Source: Halobacteriovoraceae bacterium (lineage in GTDB: Bacteria; Bdellovibrionota; Bacteriovoracia; Bacteriovoracales; Bacteriovoracaceae). From it: 64,000 nt of DNA. The stretch is taken from assembly GCA_020635115.1 (NCBI GenBank), contig JACKAK010000003.1:310001-374000 (forward strand). The letters are read 5' to 3'. The notes below the pieces were generated by a model. The model searched no databases. It was given only the letters and a program-made list of their open reading frames with translations, and had not been told where the DNA came from. Each line of letters opens with the position of its first letter. The first letter of the stretch is position 1. Positions 25,604-33,767 of this stretch are shown here, in pieces. A program made the position numbers and the translations under genes.

Positions 25604-26772
25604 AAATTAATAGCTCAAAAGATTCTCAGGCCCAAATCAACGAACTTAATAAGCAACACAATAAACGCATTCAGCAAATGAACAAGGAACTAACCAACAT
25701 TGATAAAGAATTTAATCAAAGGAAAAAAATTCTTAAAGAGGAAGGAGACCAAGAGTTAGCACTACAAAAAACTGAGAATAAGTATAAATTACAAAAAGAT
25801 ATCCAAGAAAATGAACAAAAATTAATTGAGCAATATGGAAAACTTGAAAAAACTCAACAACAGATGGCAAAAGAAATTTCTCAGCTTAATGATCACCATA
25901 AGGATTCCATTCGTGAATTAAATATGATTAACCAAGAACAATTTGAAGAAAATTATCTTAAAAACGCTGAAACAAAAGAAAAGTTGCATGATCAAACTGT
26001 TCAATTTACTAAAGATCTTGAAGATAAAACAAATAGTGAAGTTAAATTAAAAGATATTCAGGCCGGACAACGAATAAAGGGATTAGATCAATTTAATGCT
26101 GATAGATATAATACGAATGAAAAGCTTTATGAAAATGAATTTAAAAAAGCAAAAAACCGGAACGAAAGAAGCTTGCAACAGCAAGAAAAAGATTTTCAAT
26201 TTAACTATAAACAGCTTGGGTATAAACAAGATCAAACATTAAAAGAAATAGATCAAACCCAAAAATTACAGTTAGACAATAAACAAAAGCACTATCAGGA
26301 TATTCTTAAACAAAAAGATCAATCCTTTAAAGAAAAGTATAAAAACATGGTAGAACTACACAATGGAATTATTGAAAGAACCCAAAGTAGATTTCAAAAT
26401 GAAATTGACAATATAGTTAAAACGCATGCAGACAATAAGAAAACCATACTTGATAAAATGGAAGATGATTTTTATCACGTACGAATGATTGACCCAACGA
26501 TTGAAGAAAATGAAAAATTTTATGAGATATCTTTAAAAGTCCCGCCACATGAAAAAGAGACGGTTCAAATAGCGGCAAACAAAAGAAATATTAAACTTAC
26601 TTTGTCACGTCGTTTTTCTGACCAAATTGATAATATAGATGGGACACATGCCCAATCCAGGAAATCAGAACTATTAAGCCAAACCATTAATGTTAATGAA
26701 TTAGTTGATCCTTCAAAAGTAACTCAAAAATATGAGGAAGGTGTGTTAAAATTCAAAGTCATGAAACTTTAA
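25600..26772 (+). CDS. Long coiled-coil protein with a C-terminal Hsp20-like domain
   Basis: This 390-residue protein has about 285 residues of almost uninterrupted Gln/Lys/Glu-rich coiled coil. A C-terminal domain of about 95 residues looks like an alpha-crystallin (Hsp20) fold: strands YEISLKVPP, KETVQIAANKRNIKLTLSR, a variable loop, QTINVNELVDPSKVTQKYEEGVLKFKV. The GVL near the end matches the conserved G-x-L of Hsp20 proteins. Small heat-shock proteins hold unfolded proteins; fusion to a long coiled coil is not a form I know. Glycine and aromatic residues are rare in the coil. It is coupled to both neighbours. Confidence 0.68.
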   Translation: MKINSSKDSQAQINELNKQHNKRIQQMNKELTNIDKEFNQRKKILKEEGDQELALQKTENKYKLQKDIQENEQKLIEQYGKLEKTQQQMAKEISQLNDHHKDSIRELNMINQEQFEENYLKNAETKEKLHDQTVQFTKDLEDKTNSEVKLKDIQAGQRIKGLDQFNADRYNTNEKLYENEFKKAKNRNERSLQQQEKDFQFNYKQLGYKQDQTLKEIDQTQKLQLDNKQKHYQDILKQKDQSFKEKYKNMVELHNGIIERTQSRFQNEIDNIVKTHADNKKTILDKMEDDFYHVRMIDPTIEENEKFYEISLKVPPHEKETVQIAANKRNIKLTLSRRFSDQIDNIDGTHAQSRKSELLSQTINVNELVDPSKVTQKYEEGVLKFKVMKL

Positions 26773-26784
26773 TGGAGCATTAAA
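26768..26784 (+). promoter_or_regulatory. Tight hairpin with the SD in its loop, abutting a start codon
   Basis: TTTAATG and CATTAAA are perfect complements around the 3-base loop GAG. The SD GGAG spans stem and loop, and the ATG at 26785 follows at once. The first arm overlaps the stop of the coiled-coil gene. Confidence 0.45.
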
Positions 26785-27354
26785 ATGAAAAAAATTGTAC
26801 TTACTGGAGGCCCTGGGGGCGGAAAAACCACTGCTCTCGATCTCTTTTCAAGAGAATTTCAAGGTCAAGTCGCAGTTGTTCCCGAAGCAGCAACAATGAT
26901 GTTTTCTGGCGGCGTATCAAGATTGCAAGCGAAACATTATCCAAATGAAACACAGGTCGCCATATACAGACTCCAACGAAATTTGGAAGACCTTATCCGC
27001 AAAATGTGTCCGAACAAGACCCTCTTGTGTGATCGTGGTGGACTCGACGGTATTGCATACTGGAGTGATTCTCAAGATACTTTTTTAAATGGTATTAAGT
27101 CCACTATAGAAAAAGAAATTGCACGTTACGATGCTGTAATCTTTTTTGAAACTGCAGCTCGTGTTGGAGGAAATATTCAAACTAATAATCCGATTCGAGA
27201 CGAAAATAATGAGAAGGCCATCGAAATAGATTATAAGTTACAAGAGGTATGGTCACAACACCCACATTTTATTCTAGTCAAAAGTAGATCCTCTTTTTTG
27301 GCCAAAGTGAGTGAGGGACTAGGAGTTATTAAGAAAGTCATGGATACTAAATAA
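26785..27354 (+). CDS. P-loop ATPase, AAA_28/NadR-like
   Basis: This 189-residue protein has a Walker A GGPGGGKTT at residues 8-16, a Walker B-like LLCDRGGLD near 73, and the VVPEAATMMF segment near 38 typical of the AAA_28 group (related to NadR kinase and Ttd14-like ATPases). Its substrate is unknown; relatives include nucleoside and NMN-ribosyl kinases. It is the last of the four-gene unit and starts 13 bases after the coiled-coil gene. Confidence 0.75.
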   Translation: MKKIVLTGGPGGGKTTALDLFSREFQGQVAVVPEAATMMFSGGVSRLQAKHYPNETQVAIYRLQRNLEDLIRKMCPNKTLLCDRGGLDGIAYWSDSQDTFLNGIKSTIEKEIARYDAVIFFETAARVGGNIQTNNPIRDENNEKAIEIDYKLQEVWSQHPHFILVKSRSSFLAKVSEGLGVIKKVMDTK

Positions 27355-27357
27355 TGG

Positions 27358-27480
27358 CCCTGACCTATACATATAGCGATTGAACTGTTGAAAGGGTTTG
27401 TGCAGGTAAAATTCGATTCCGAACTTTAAAGGTGTTGGCCGGTGAGAGTGAGAACACATTTATGTATTAAACGGTCAGGG
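27358..27480 (+). ncRNA. Candidate structured RNA with a two-part closing stem
   Basis: CCCTGACC (27358-27365) pairs with GGTCAGGG (27473-27480), and just inside ATACATA (27367-27373) pairs with TATGTAT (27461-27467). Within the enclosed 87 bases are smaller possible stems, including TTCG/CGAA near 27412 and GTGTT/AACAC near 27432-27457. There is no plausible reading frame. The strand is inferred from the flanking plus-strand genes. I do not recognise a known RNA family. Confidence 0.4.
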
Positions 27481-27495
27481 TATTTATTTATACTG

Positions 27496-27539
27496 GCCAA
27501 CCATATGCCAACCATGTGCTAATTCAATGCCAAATTACT
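27496..27539. repeat. Four degenerate 11-bp tandem repeats
   Basis: GCCAACCATAT, GCCAACCATGT, GCTAATTCAAT and GCCAAATTACT follow each other without gaps. The first two differ at one base. The 11-bp period is close to a DNA helical turn. The repeats sit about 130 bases before the exported gene at 27672. The whole 27355-27671 gap (317 bases) holds this and the RNA candidate, and no gene. Confidence 0.5.
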
Positions 27540-27671
27540 TTACATATTTACTATGACTTAACGTATTGCTAGAGATACTGGTGTCAAATAGCACCATTAA
27601 AAAAGTATCTAAACTTCACCACAAAACAAAAAGTACTTTAAAATGTATATTATTAAAGGCAATATCGAAGT

Positions 27672-28658
27672 ATGAGAATCTTCTTCTGGCTAAGTTATTC
27701 ATTCACAGTGTTCAGTTTAAAAGCAGTACCTATTGAAACTCAAAGTGATGTACTTATTCACAATATAACTCACAGGGTAAATGTTCGTAAAATTGCACTT
27801 GTCTTATTTGATGAACTCCTAAAGTACCCTGAGGGCCATTCTTTTCTCATTGAAAAATATCAATTGAAACATTTAACTAAAACTCAAATTTCTAGACTTA
27901 GACAGAGGGTAGATCAAATCGTTTCTCTTCATGATATAGAAAAAGTTCAAAGAGAAAACGTGGCCGGTATATATAGTAATTGGGGAAAGCAGGCCAGTTC
28001 TGATTTTAAAGAAAAGCTCAATAATCATGGTAATCATATCATTTCAAAAAAACTTTCAAAAATTTCACCGACGAAACAAGAACTAAAGCTGAGTCAAATG
28101 TTAGAAACATTTGCTGATCAAATAGATAGATATAAAAATCCAATTTCACCTTTTGAGTTTGGAAGAAAAATGTCCCATCCTGTTCAGTATGCACAAGAAA
28201 CAAATGCTACAGATGAAATTTCACAATTACTCCGACATAAACAAGGACGAGAACTATTAGAATTTGGGATTAAAAGTTATGAAAAAACTGCGAAAGTTTT
28301 TAATAAACAAAAAGAGCTCATCTCACAGAAACTCAACCATCTCAATTACTTAGGGATTGATCAACGCACTCTTGATCCTATTGAATCTATTAAATTTGCC
28401 TATGCAATTGCTGATTATAATAAAAACTTACTAATTCAAATTTTTGATCATGCTCATACTGAGTTTTTTGAAGCAGCAAAACATTCTAAAGAAGGACAGA
28501 TGGTCTACTACCACACCCTCTATAAATATAAACTCTATTTGGCAAAACAGGCCAATTCTTCACTTCGAAATAAATTCAAGCGTTTTTTAAGTAACACTTC
28601 GAAAGGTTATTTTAAGCTGTTTAGAGAAATAGAATTAATGGAAATTTCATGTATCTAA
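27672..28658 (+). CDS. Exported helical protein of unknown function
   Basis: This 328-residue protein has a signal peptide (FFWLSYSFTVFSLKA) and an entirely helical predicted mature part, rich in Lys, Gln and His. I see no family motif. Conserved-looking local segments include HAHTEFFEAAKH near 272, which has spaced His but no complete metal site that I can name. No strong SD precedes the ATG (AAAGG lies 13 bases away). It overlaps the next gene by 10 bases. Confidence 0.65.
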   Translation: MRIFFWLSYSFTVFSLKAVPIETQSDVLIHNITHRVNVRKIALVLFDELLKYPEGHSFLIEKYQLKHLTKTQISRLRQRVDQIVSLHDIEKVQRENVAGIYSNWGKQASSDFKEKLNNHGNHIISKKLSKISPTKQELKLSQMLETFADQIDRYKNPISPFEFGRKMSHPVQYAQETNATDEISQLLRHKQGRELLEFGIKSYEKTAKVFNKQKELISQKLNHLNYLGIDQRTLDPIESIKFAYAIADYNKNLLIQIFDHAHTEFFEAAKHSKEGQMVYYHTLYKYKLYLAKQANSSLRNKFKRFLSNTSKGYFKLFREIELMEISCI

Positions 28659-28951
28659 TAAAAATTCTTCTTTCAATATTGATTCTAGGTGAAGTCAAGG
28701 CCATTGATTCATATTGCAAACATGGAGTTAGTCACCTTGTTTCTACTGAATACCATTTAATTATTGATGAGCTCAAATCTGGTTATAAAAGGATGACCAA
28801 GGAACAATTCACAGAAAAAATTCTTAAAGTTATTGATTTAAATGAGATAGAACTCCAAGAAGCGATTACAAAAATGACTAAGAGTAATCCTAGATTTTCT
28901 CTCTATGAAATTAGATATGCTTTGATACTCAAATCTTCTTACTGCTACTAA
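28649..28951 (+). CDS. Small exported protein of unknown function
   Basis: This 100-residue protein has a signal peptide (LIKILLSILILGEVKA) and a helical mature part of about 82 residues with two Cys (residues 23 and 99), one at each end. Its start lies inside the end of the previous gene, so the two are probably coupled and may act together. I cannot assign a function. It ends overlapping the convergent cysteine desulfurase gene by 4 bases. Confidence 0.62.
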   Translation: MYLIKILLSILILGEVKAIDSYCKHGVSHLVSTEYHLIIDELKSGYKRMTKEQFTEKILKVIDLNEIELQEAITKMTKSNPRFSLYEIRYALILKSSYCY

Positions 28952-30093
28952 AATCTTGAAAGGACATTTTCAATTTTTTCAAAAATAATTTCAATCTCAT
29001 TTTCATCAATTATCGGTGAAAATGAAATCCTTATAACCTTTTTTGCATCTTCTTCACTCAATCCATAGGCCAAAGCAACACTGGATGGTTTTATAGAACC
29101 AGAAGAACAAGCTGATCCAGTACCAACTTCTATACCTTCTAAGTCCAATGCTGTTAACACAACATCTGAGCGCTCCTTTAGAAATTCAAAAAAAACTGTA
29201 TTGGAGTTTTGATATTTTGATTGATTCCCTAATATATTAATTTCATCTTTGAAGCGTGAATTTAGTTTATTCAAAAACTTTTGTTTTAAATCAAACTGCT
29301 TATTAAAAGAATATATTTTACAAATCTCTTCTAAGGCCAACTGTAAAGATTTTATACCTAGAGTATTTTCCGTTCCGCCTCTTCTTCCCTCTTGGTGTGT
29401 TCCACCATTTATGAGTGATTCAAAAGGGGCCAAAGTGTTGACAAAACTCAACCCTACACCTTTTAAAGCACCAATTTTGTGGCCAGAAAAAGTATAATAG
29501 TGAAGCTTTGAATTAAGTTTGTTCCAATCTTCTATTTTCCCAATTGCTTGGGCCCCATCAACATGTACAAAGCAATTAGTTTCATCAACGATCTTCTGTG
29601 CATCATCCAATGTCCATACAACACCAGATTCATTATTAACCCATGTATAGTTTAACAGAGTATAAGTGGTCTTAAGATTTTTAATTGAATCTACTGTGTG
29701 CTGAATATCAAAGTCGCCATTTGGCAATGGACATAGTTCAAGAACCTTGCAGCCAAGTTTTTCAAAAAAAGTTTTCTGTGATCTTACTGCTGAGTGATCA
29801 CTACTAAAATAAACAAAAGAAATTTCATTAAAATATTTTAAAGCTAGACCTTTACAAATAGTATTTATACCTTCAGTTGCTCCTGAATGAAAAAATAGAT
29901 GAAAATGTTCATTTTGTTTGAAGCACTTTTTTATAGCTTCTTGAGATAGTAACATTGACCTACGAGATGATTTCCCATCCCTATGAAGGGAAGAAGCATT
30001 TGCAAATGGAAATTCGTCTTTCTTTAAAAGTTCTTTTACGGAACTTACTAATGGTGCGGTCGCATTGTAATCTAAATAGTATGTCTTCATCAT
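28948..30093 (-). CDS. Cysteine desulfurase (NifS/IscS family)
   Basis: The protein is about 381 residues, a class V aminotransferase fold. It has YYLDYNATAP at the start, the PLP-binding FSGHKIGALKG lysine near 195, a GGTHQEGRRGGTEN segment, and the active-site cysteine in GTGSACSSG near 320. It removes sulfur from cysteine to give alanine and a persulfide for Fe-S clusters or tRNA thiolation. The short ACSSG loop resembles the NifS/IscS-type group. I chose ATG 30093 (another ATG follows directly) because the upstream frame begins only at a TTG. An Rrf2-type regulator lies upstream, beyond a terminator. Confidence 0.9.
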   Translation of the reverse strand: MMKTYYLDYNATAPLVSSVKELLKKDEFPFANASSLHRDGKSSRRSMLLSQEAIKKCFKQNEHFHLFFHSGATEGINTICKGLALKYFNEISFVYFSSDHSAVRSQKTFFEKLGCKVLELCPLPNGDFDIQHTVDSIKNLKTTYTLLNYTWVNNESGVVWTLDDAQKIVDETNCFVHVDGAQAIGKIEDWNKLNSKLHYYTFSGHKIGALKGVGLSFVNTLAPFESLINGGTHQEGRRGGTENTLGIKSLQLALEEICKIYSFNKQFDLKQKFLNKLNSRFKDEINILGNQSKYQNSNTVFFEFLKERSDVVLTALDLEGIEVGTGSACSSGSIKPSSVALAYGLSEEDAKKVIRISFSPIIDENEIEIIFEKIENVLSRF

Positions 30094-30122
30094 GTCCGCA
30101 AAATTATCAAAAAAATTAAGAA

Positions 30123-30161
30123 AAAACAAAAAAAGATGTCACTCATTTTTTTAGTGACATC
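30123..30161 (-). terminator. Intrinsic terminator between the Rrf2-type gene and the desulfurase gene
   Basis: On the minus strand GATGTCACT and AGTGACATC form a perfect 9-bp stem with a 9-base A-rich loop, followed by TTTTTTTGTTTTTT. It starts 21 bases after the regulator's stop. The desulfurase therefore needs read-through or its own promoter. Confidence 0.8.
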
Positions 30162-30181
30162 CTTAATTGAGATTTTCAAAA

Positions 30182-30712
30182 TTATTGATTTATTTCGCCA
30201 AGAGGTCCTCTAATAATTGACTCTGAAATATTTTCAGAATTGGCAGCACTAACAATCTCTGCAGATTGAGCAGTCTCTTCTACTTGTGGTATCTCAATTG
30301 TATTTGCTTTTCTTGTTAAATCACCAAGAGTTGTAGTTGTAAGGTATTCTCTCATAATAATTCCAAGATTTTCAAAATAATCACGAGATAAATGATATTC
30401 TACAGTATTTGCACTTTCAGCTTCAGTTCCAATTATGTCTTTGGCCGGATTAATATTTTCTCCAACACAGTCTAAAACGTCTTTTACTGAAATTTCATCC
30501 ATAGATCTAGCTAAAACATAGCCGCCACCTGGTCCACGAACAGACTTAACAACTTGACCATTTCTTAACTTTCTAAACAATTGTTCAAGATAGTGAAGTG
30601 AAATGTTCTGTCTGTTTGAAATTTCTTGAAGTCTGACAGGGTTTCCATTTGATTTAGCAGTTAGATCAAGCATTGCTCTTACTGCATAACGGCCTTTAGA
30701 TGTAAGTCTCAT
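30182..30712 (-). CDS. Rrf2-family transcriptional regulator (IscR-like, cluster ligands missing)
   Basis: This 176-residue protein begins MRLTSKGRYAVRAMLDL and has the winged helix (SLHYLEQLFRKLR, SVRGPGGGYVLAR) of IscR/CymR-type regulators. In IscR three cysteines near 92-104 bind a 2Fe-2S cluster. Here only one Cys is visible (LDCVGEN), and the region that should carry the others has none. It may sense something else or act cluster-free. The C-terminal 45 residues are a Ser/Ala/Glu-rich tail. ATG 30712 has GGAGG seven bases upstream. Location beside the desulfurase suggests it controls sulfur or Fe-S genes. Confidence 0.87.
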   Translation of the reverse strand: MRLTSKGRYAVRAMLDLTAKSNGNPVRLQEISNRQNISLHYLEQLFRKLRNGQVVKSVRGPGGGYVLARSMDEISVKDVLDCVGENINPAKDIIGTEAESANTVEYHLSRDYFENLGIIMREYLTTTTLGDLTRKANTIEIPQVEETAQSAEIVSAANSENISESIIRGPLGEINQ

Positions 30713-31085
30713 AATATCCTCCATAAAGTGATGGTTACTTTCCTTAGTTCCCGCGACACAACAATTGTAAACTATTCGTGTCTACAATTAAGTTACAAAA
30801 ATATTATCATGCTGAAGAAACAGCTAAGTCAACTACCGTATGACGCTATTAATAGAGTTTTTCTGTCGCTCAACAAAAAAAAATACAAAAATCTCATATA
30901 TTCAACAACTTATAGGTGCATTTTGTTTAAAAATTAGGCCATCATTTATTATTCCCCCTAACATCTGATGAAATACATCGGCATTTTATTCCGACTTCTT
31001 TACTATATTTTATTCATCTTCGTATTTTCAAACTCTTCACCACGTGTTAAACCAGTCGCTTCAAAATAAAAAGGGTAGAATAGCT
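30713..31085. other. Intergenic region with promoters, no gene called
   Basis: This region separates the divergent Rrf2-type and ATP-grasp genes. Near 30767-30800 there are overlapping short dyads (ATTGTA/TACAAT, TTGTAA/TTACAA, GACAC/GTGTC) upstream of the regulator, suitable for its own operator. A small GATG-AAATA-CATC hairpin lies near 30967. A 69-codon frame at 30728-30937 has no support. Confidence 0.4.
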
Positions 31086-32576
31086 GTGAAAATTCTTATT
31101 ATCTTACTTCTTACAACAAACTTCTTATGTGCTCAAACTAGTGACCAAAAAAAGACGTTCAAAGATTCATTGCGATCTTTGCTTGCAAAAGAAGAACCTT
31201 ACAAAAAAGAACCAATTACTTTGAAAGGAGACACTTTTCTTAATTGTGAAGAGCAGCTACTCGGGCAAAAGTTAAAGACTGTAGTGGGAGTAGATCACTA
31301 TGGTTCGGGAAATAGGCTTGTTGAAATGTTCGAACATCTTGGTTATAAGTTTCTTCACATTGAGTCAAATCCAACTCATCCCACTATTTATACACATGCA
31401 ATTGAAAAATTTCGCTCGGCGTTTAAGATTAATTATATATACGATAAAGATTGGGACAAAATGATTTCAATGCTTGAAGAGCAAGATATTGCATTTGTCC
31501 TAGCTGGAAGTGAATCCGGAGTTTTACTGGCCGATAAAATTGCTGAACGATTTAATACTGTACATAACGATACGCAATATTCAGAACTCAAAAGAAATAA
31601 ATACCTTATGAATGAGGCCCTTAGGGATGCGGGGTTAGATGCCGTAAAACAAAAACTTACAGCTGATGTAAATGAGGCCCTTGAGTGGGTTACTGAAAAC
31701 ACAGAGTATCCAGTTATCGTAAAACCTTATGATGGCTGTGGAACAGTTGGGGTCAAAAAGTGCATGTCTCCTACAGAAGTGAGAAAGCATTTTAAGAAAG
31801 CGCTTTCTAGTAAAGGTGTTTACAATAAAATTCCTGATAAATTACTTATCCAAGAGTATTTGGAGGGCCCTGAATTTGTTCACAACACTGTTGGACAAGG
31901 TGGAAGACATATGACCTCTGATATTTGGGAATATGTTAAAAAACATCAAAAAGGTGCTACTGATATCTATGATTTGGATAAACTTCATCCGTACGAAGGA
32001 GATTTTCAATCACAGATAATTCCTTATGCCTTAGCTGCACTTAAGGCCATCCACTTAGATGAAGGTGCTTCACACATGGAGCTCAAATTAGTTCCAGGTA
32101 GAGGCCCTGTTATGATTGAAGTTGGTGCTCGAATGATGGGTTCTGATATGCCTCACCAATCATCTCCAGCTTTGTTAGAAGGTAGAAATCAACTCGATTT
32201 AATGGTCATTAAATATGATCACCCTGAGAGATTTGAAGAGATGCTCGATAATTATGAAGGTTACCATTTAAGAAAAAACATGATTTTTGTGACAGTGAAC
32301 TCTCATACAAGTGGGCTTCGTTTTTCAGCAAAAGATTTTAATCAAGTTAAAGAACTCCCCTCTTATGTAGACTCTTGGGCAAAATACAAAGATGGTGAAA
32401 AAGTTCATAAAACGATAGACATGGAAACTCAAGTTGCCGAAATAATTCTGGCACATGAGTCTCGAGAACAACTTGAGGAAGACTATCAAAAAATAAGAAA
32501 GTGGGAGAAGAAAAAGTTTCTGCAAAAAGAATATTATATTTTCAAACTTTTTAAAAAAATATTTAAAAAAGAATAG
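31086..32576 (+). CDS. Exported ATP-grasp ligase-like protein
   Basis: From GTG 31086 the protein is 496 residues and begins with a signal peptide (KILIILLLTTNFLCA, cleavage before QTS). The mature part has the ATP-grasp layout: a pre-ATP-grasp domain (TVVGVDHYGSGNRL near 66), YPVIVKPYDGCGTVGV near 212 (ATP-binding Lys and Gly loop), IQEYLEGPEFVHNT near 258, and the metal-binding MELKLVPGRGPVMIEVGARMMG near 337-358. ATP-grasp enzymes join a carboxylate to an amine using ATP, normally in the cytosol, so export is unexpected. GTG 31044 would add 14 residues and weaken, but not remove, the signal. Confidence 0.78.
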   Translation: MKILIILLLTTNFLCAQTSDQKKTFKDSLRSLLAKEEPYKKEPITLKGDTFLNCEEQLLGQKLKTVVGVDHYGSGNRLVEMFEHLGYKFLHIESNPTHPTIYTHAIEKFRSAFKINYIYDKDWDKMISMLEEQDIAFVLAGSESGVLLADKIAERFNTVHNDTQYSELKRNKYLMNEALRDAGLDAVKQKLTADVNEALEWVTENTEYPVIVKPYDGCGTVGVKKCMSPTEVRKHFKKALSSKGVYNKIPDKLLIQEYLEGPEFVHNTVGQGGRHMTSDIWEYVKKHQKGATDIYDLDKLHPYEGDFQSQIIPYALAALKAIHLDEGASHMELKLVPGRGPVMIEVGARMMGSDMPHQSSPALLEGRNQLDLMVIKYDHPERFEEMLDNYEGYHLRKNMIFVTVNSHTSGLRFSAKDFNQVKELPSYVDSWAKYKDGEKVHKTIDMETQVAEIILAHESREQLEEDYQKIRKWEKKKFLQKEYYIFKLFKKIFKKE

Positions 32577-32577
32577 T

Positions 32578-32613
32578 AACACTTTAGTGTTGAGCTGGCC
32601 CTCAAGTTCTTTT
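32578..32613 (+). terminator. Possible weak terminator after the ATP-grasp gene
   Basis: AACAC/GTGTT (32578-32591) and TTGAG/CTCAA (32590-32605) form two overlapping alternative small stems, the second followed by GTTCTTTT. Both stems are only 5 bp. The following bases to 32788 hold nothing I can name. Confidence 0.3.
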
Positions 32614-32788
32614 ACTCAAAAAACATGAATATAATAAACTTATAATCGTTACAGCTATGAGTGGAAGAACAATTTCAAATAACAAGGGCCCACTTTTAGA
32701 AAAAATGTCTTGTATTCCAATCGTAGAGACTGAAACCGACCTCAATGGCAAAAAATATTAGCGATTGGCATCAAAAGTAAAAAGGTCT

Positions 32789-32812
32789 AATTTGATAATT
32801 TGATAATTTGAT
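32789..32812. repeat. Three perfect tandem copies of AATTTGAT
   Basis: The 8-bp unit is repeated three times without change and ends 2 bases before the hldD stop codon on the minus strand. Such short repeats can vary in number by slippage. Here it lies outside the coding sequence. Confidence 0.55.
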
Positions 32813-32813
32813 C

Positions 32814-33767
32814 TTATTTATTTAAATATTTTCTCACATAATCATTTACACCCTCTTCGAGAGAATGAAATTTAAATTCAGGAAGGACTTTTTTAAATTT
32901 TTCCATTTTTGCTTCTGTAAAATACTGGTATTGATCACGTAACTCTAATGGCATAGGGATAAACTCAATATTAACTTCCCTATCCATCGCTACAAACGTA
33001 GCAACAATCAGATCATAAAAACTTCTGGCACAACCTGTACCTAAATTATAGATACCACTATATATGGGATTAGAAGTTTCTATAAGCTCTCTCATGGCCC
33101 TGGTTACGTCTTTTACATAGATAAAATCTCTAAGCTGTTTGCCATCTTCAAATCCCTCTTTGTGAGATTTGAATAGTTTGACTTTTCCACTCTCAAGAAT
33201 CTGTTGATGTCCTTTATTAACAAGGGATCTCATCTCATGTTTATGACTTTCACGAGGGCCATAAACATTAAAAAACTTAAGTCCAAACCAAATAGGAGGA
33301 GTTTTTTCTTGTTCTAAAACCCACAGATCCATTTCTTGTTTTGATTTACCATAGAAATTGAGTGGGCATAATTCAGACATCTTTGAATGGTCATCATCGT
33401 ATCCTTTTTCTCCAGCACCATAGGTTGCCGCAGAGCTGGCATAGACTAAAGGAATTTGAAACTGTGAGGCCTTTTGAAATATTTTCTGTGAGTATTCAAT
33501 GTTATTTTCTTTTAAGTAATTCCAGTTTCTCTCTGTTGTTGAAGAACATGCACCCATATGAAATATTTTTGAAAATGACTGCCAAACATCATCAGTTAAT
33601 TCCCACATTTCATGAATGGAAATTAATTTCTCATACTTTATATCTTCAATATTTTTTAACTTCGTATTGTCTACATCATCAATTAAAAAAAGTTTTTCTC
33701 CAGCGTCGCTTAATTCTTTGGCCAAAACACTGCCTATAAAACCTGCGGCCCCTGTGATTAAAATCAT
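32814..33767 (-). CDS. hldD: ADP-L-glycero-D-manno-heptose 6-epimerase
   Basis: This 317-residue short-chain dehydrogenase-like epimerase has the NAD-binding GAAGFIGS near 6-13, HMGACSSTTE near 70, YASSAATYGAG near 108, the YGKSK catalytic Tyr/Lys near 135, and NVYGPRESHKHEM and QLRDFIYVKDV, all typical of HldD/RfaD. It converts ADP-D-glycero-D-manno-heptose to the L-form for LPS inner core, supporting a heptose-containing outer membrane. AAGGGA precedes the ATG, which overlaps the stop of the DUF4149 gene as ATGA. It is the last gene of a tatC-DUF4149-hldD unit. Confidence 0.94.
   Translation of the reverse strand: MILITGAAGFIGSVLAKELSDAGEKLFLIDDVDNTKLKNIEDIKYEKLISIHEMWELTDDVWQSFSKIFHMGACSSTTERNWNYLKENNIEYSQKIFQKASQFQIPLVYASSAATYGAGEKGYDDDHSKMSELCPLNFYGKSKQEMDLWVLEQEKTPPIWFGLKFFNVYGPRESHKHEMRSLVNKGHQQILESGKVKLFKSHKEGFEDGKQLRDFIYVKDVTRAMRELIETSNPIYSGIYNLGTGCARSFYDLIVATFVAMDREVNIEFIPMPLELRDQYQYFTEAKMEKFKKVLPEFKFHSLEEGVNDYVRKYLNK

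Noticed and set aside
27400..27425. tRNA-like T-arm phrase in the gap near 27.4 kb
   Set aside because: No acceptor or anticodon stems fit around it, so it is not a tRNA.
30728..30937. 69-codon plus-strand frame upstream of the ATP-grasp gene
   Set aside because: It has no SD, overlaps the regulator's promoter, and has no recognisable sequence pattern.
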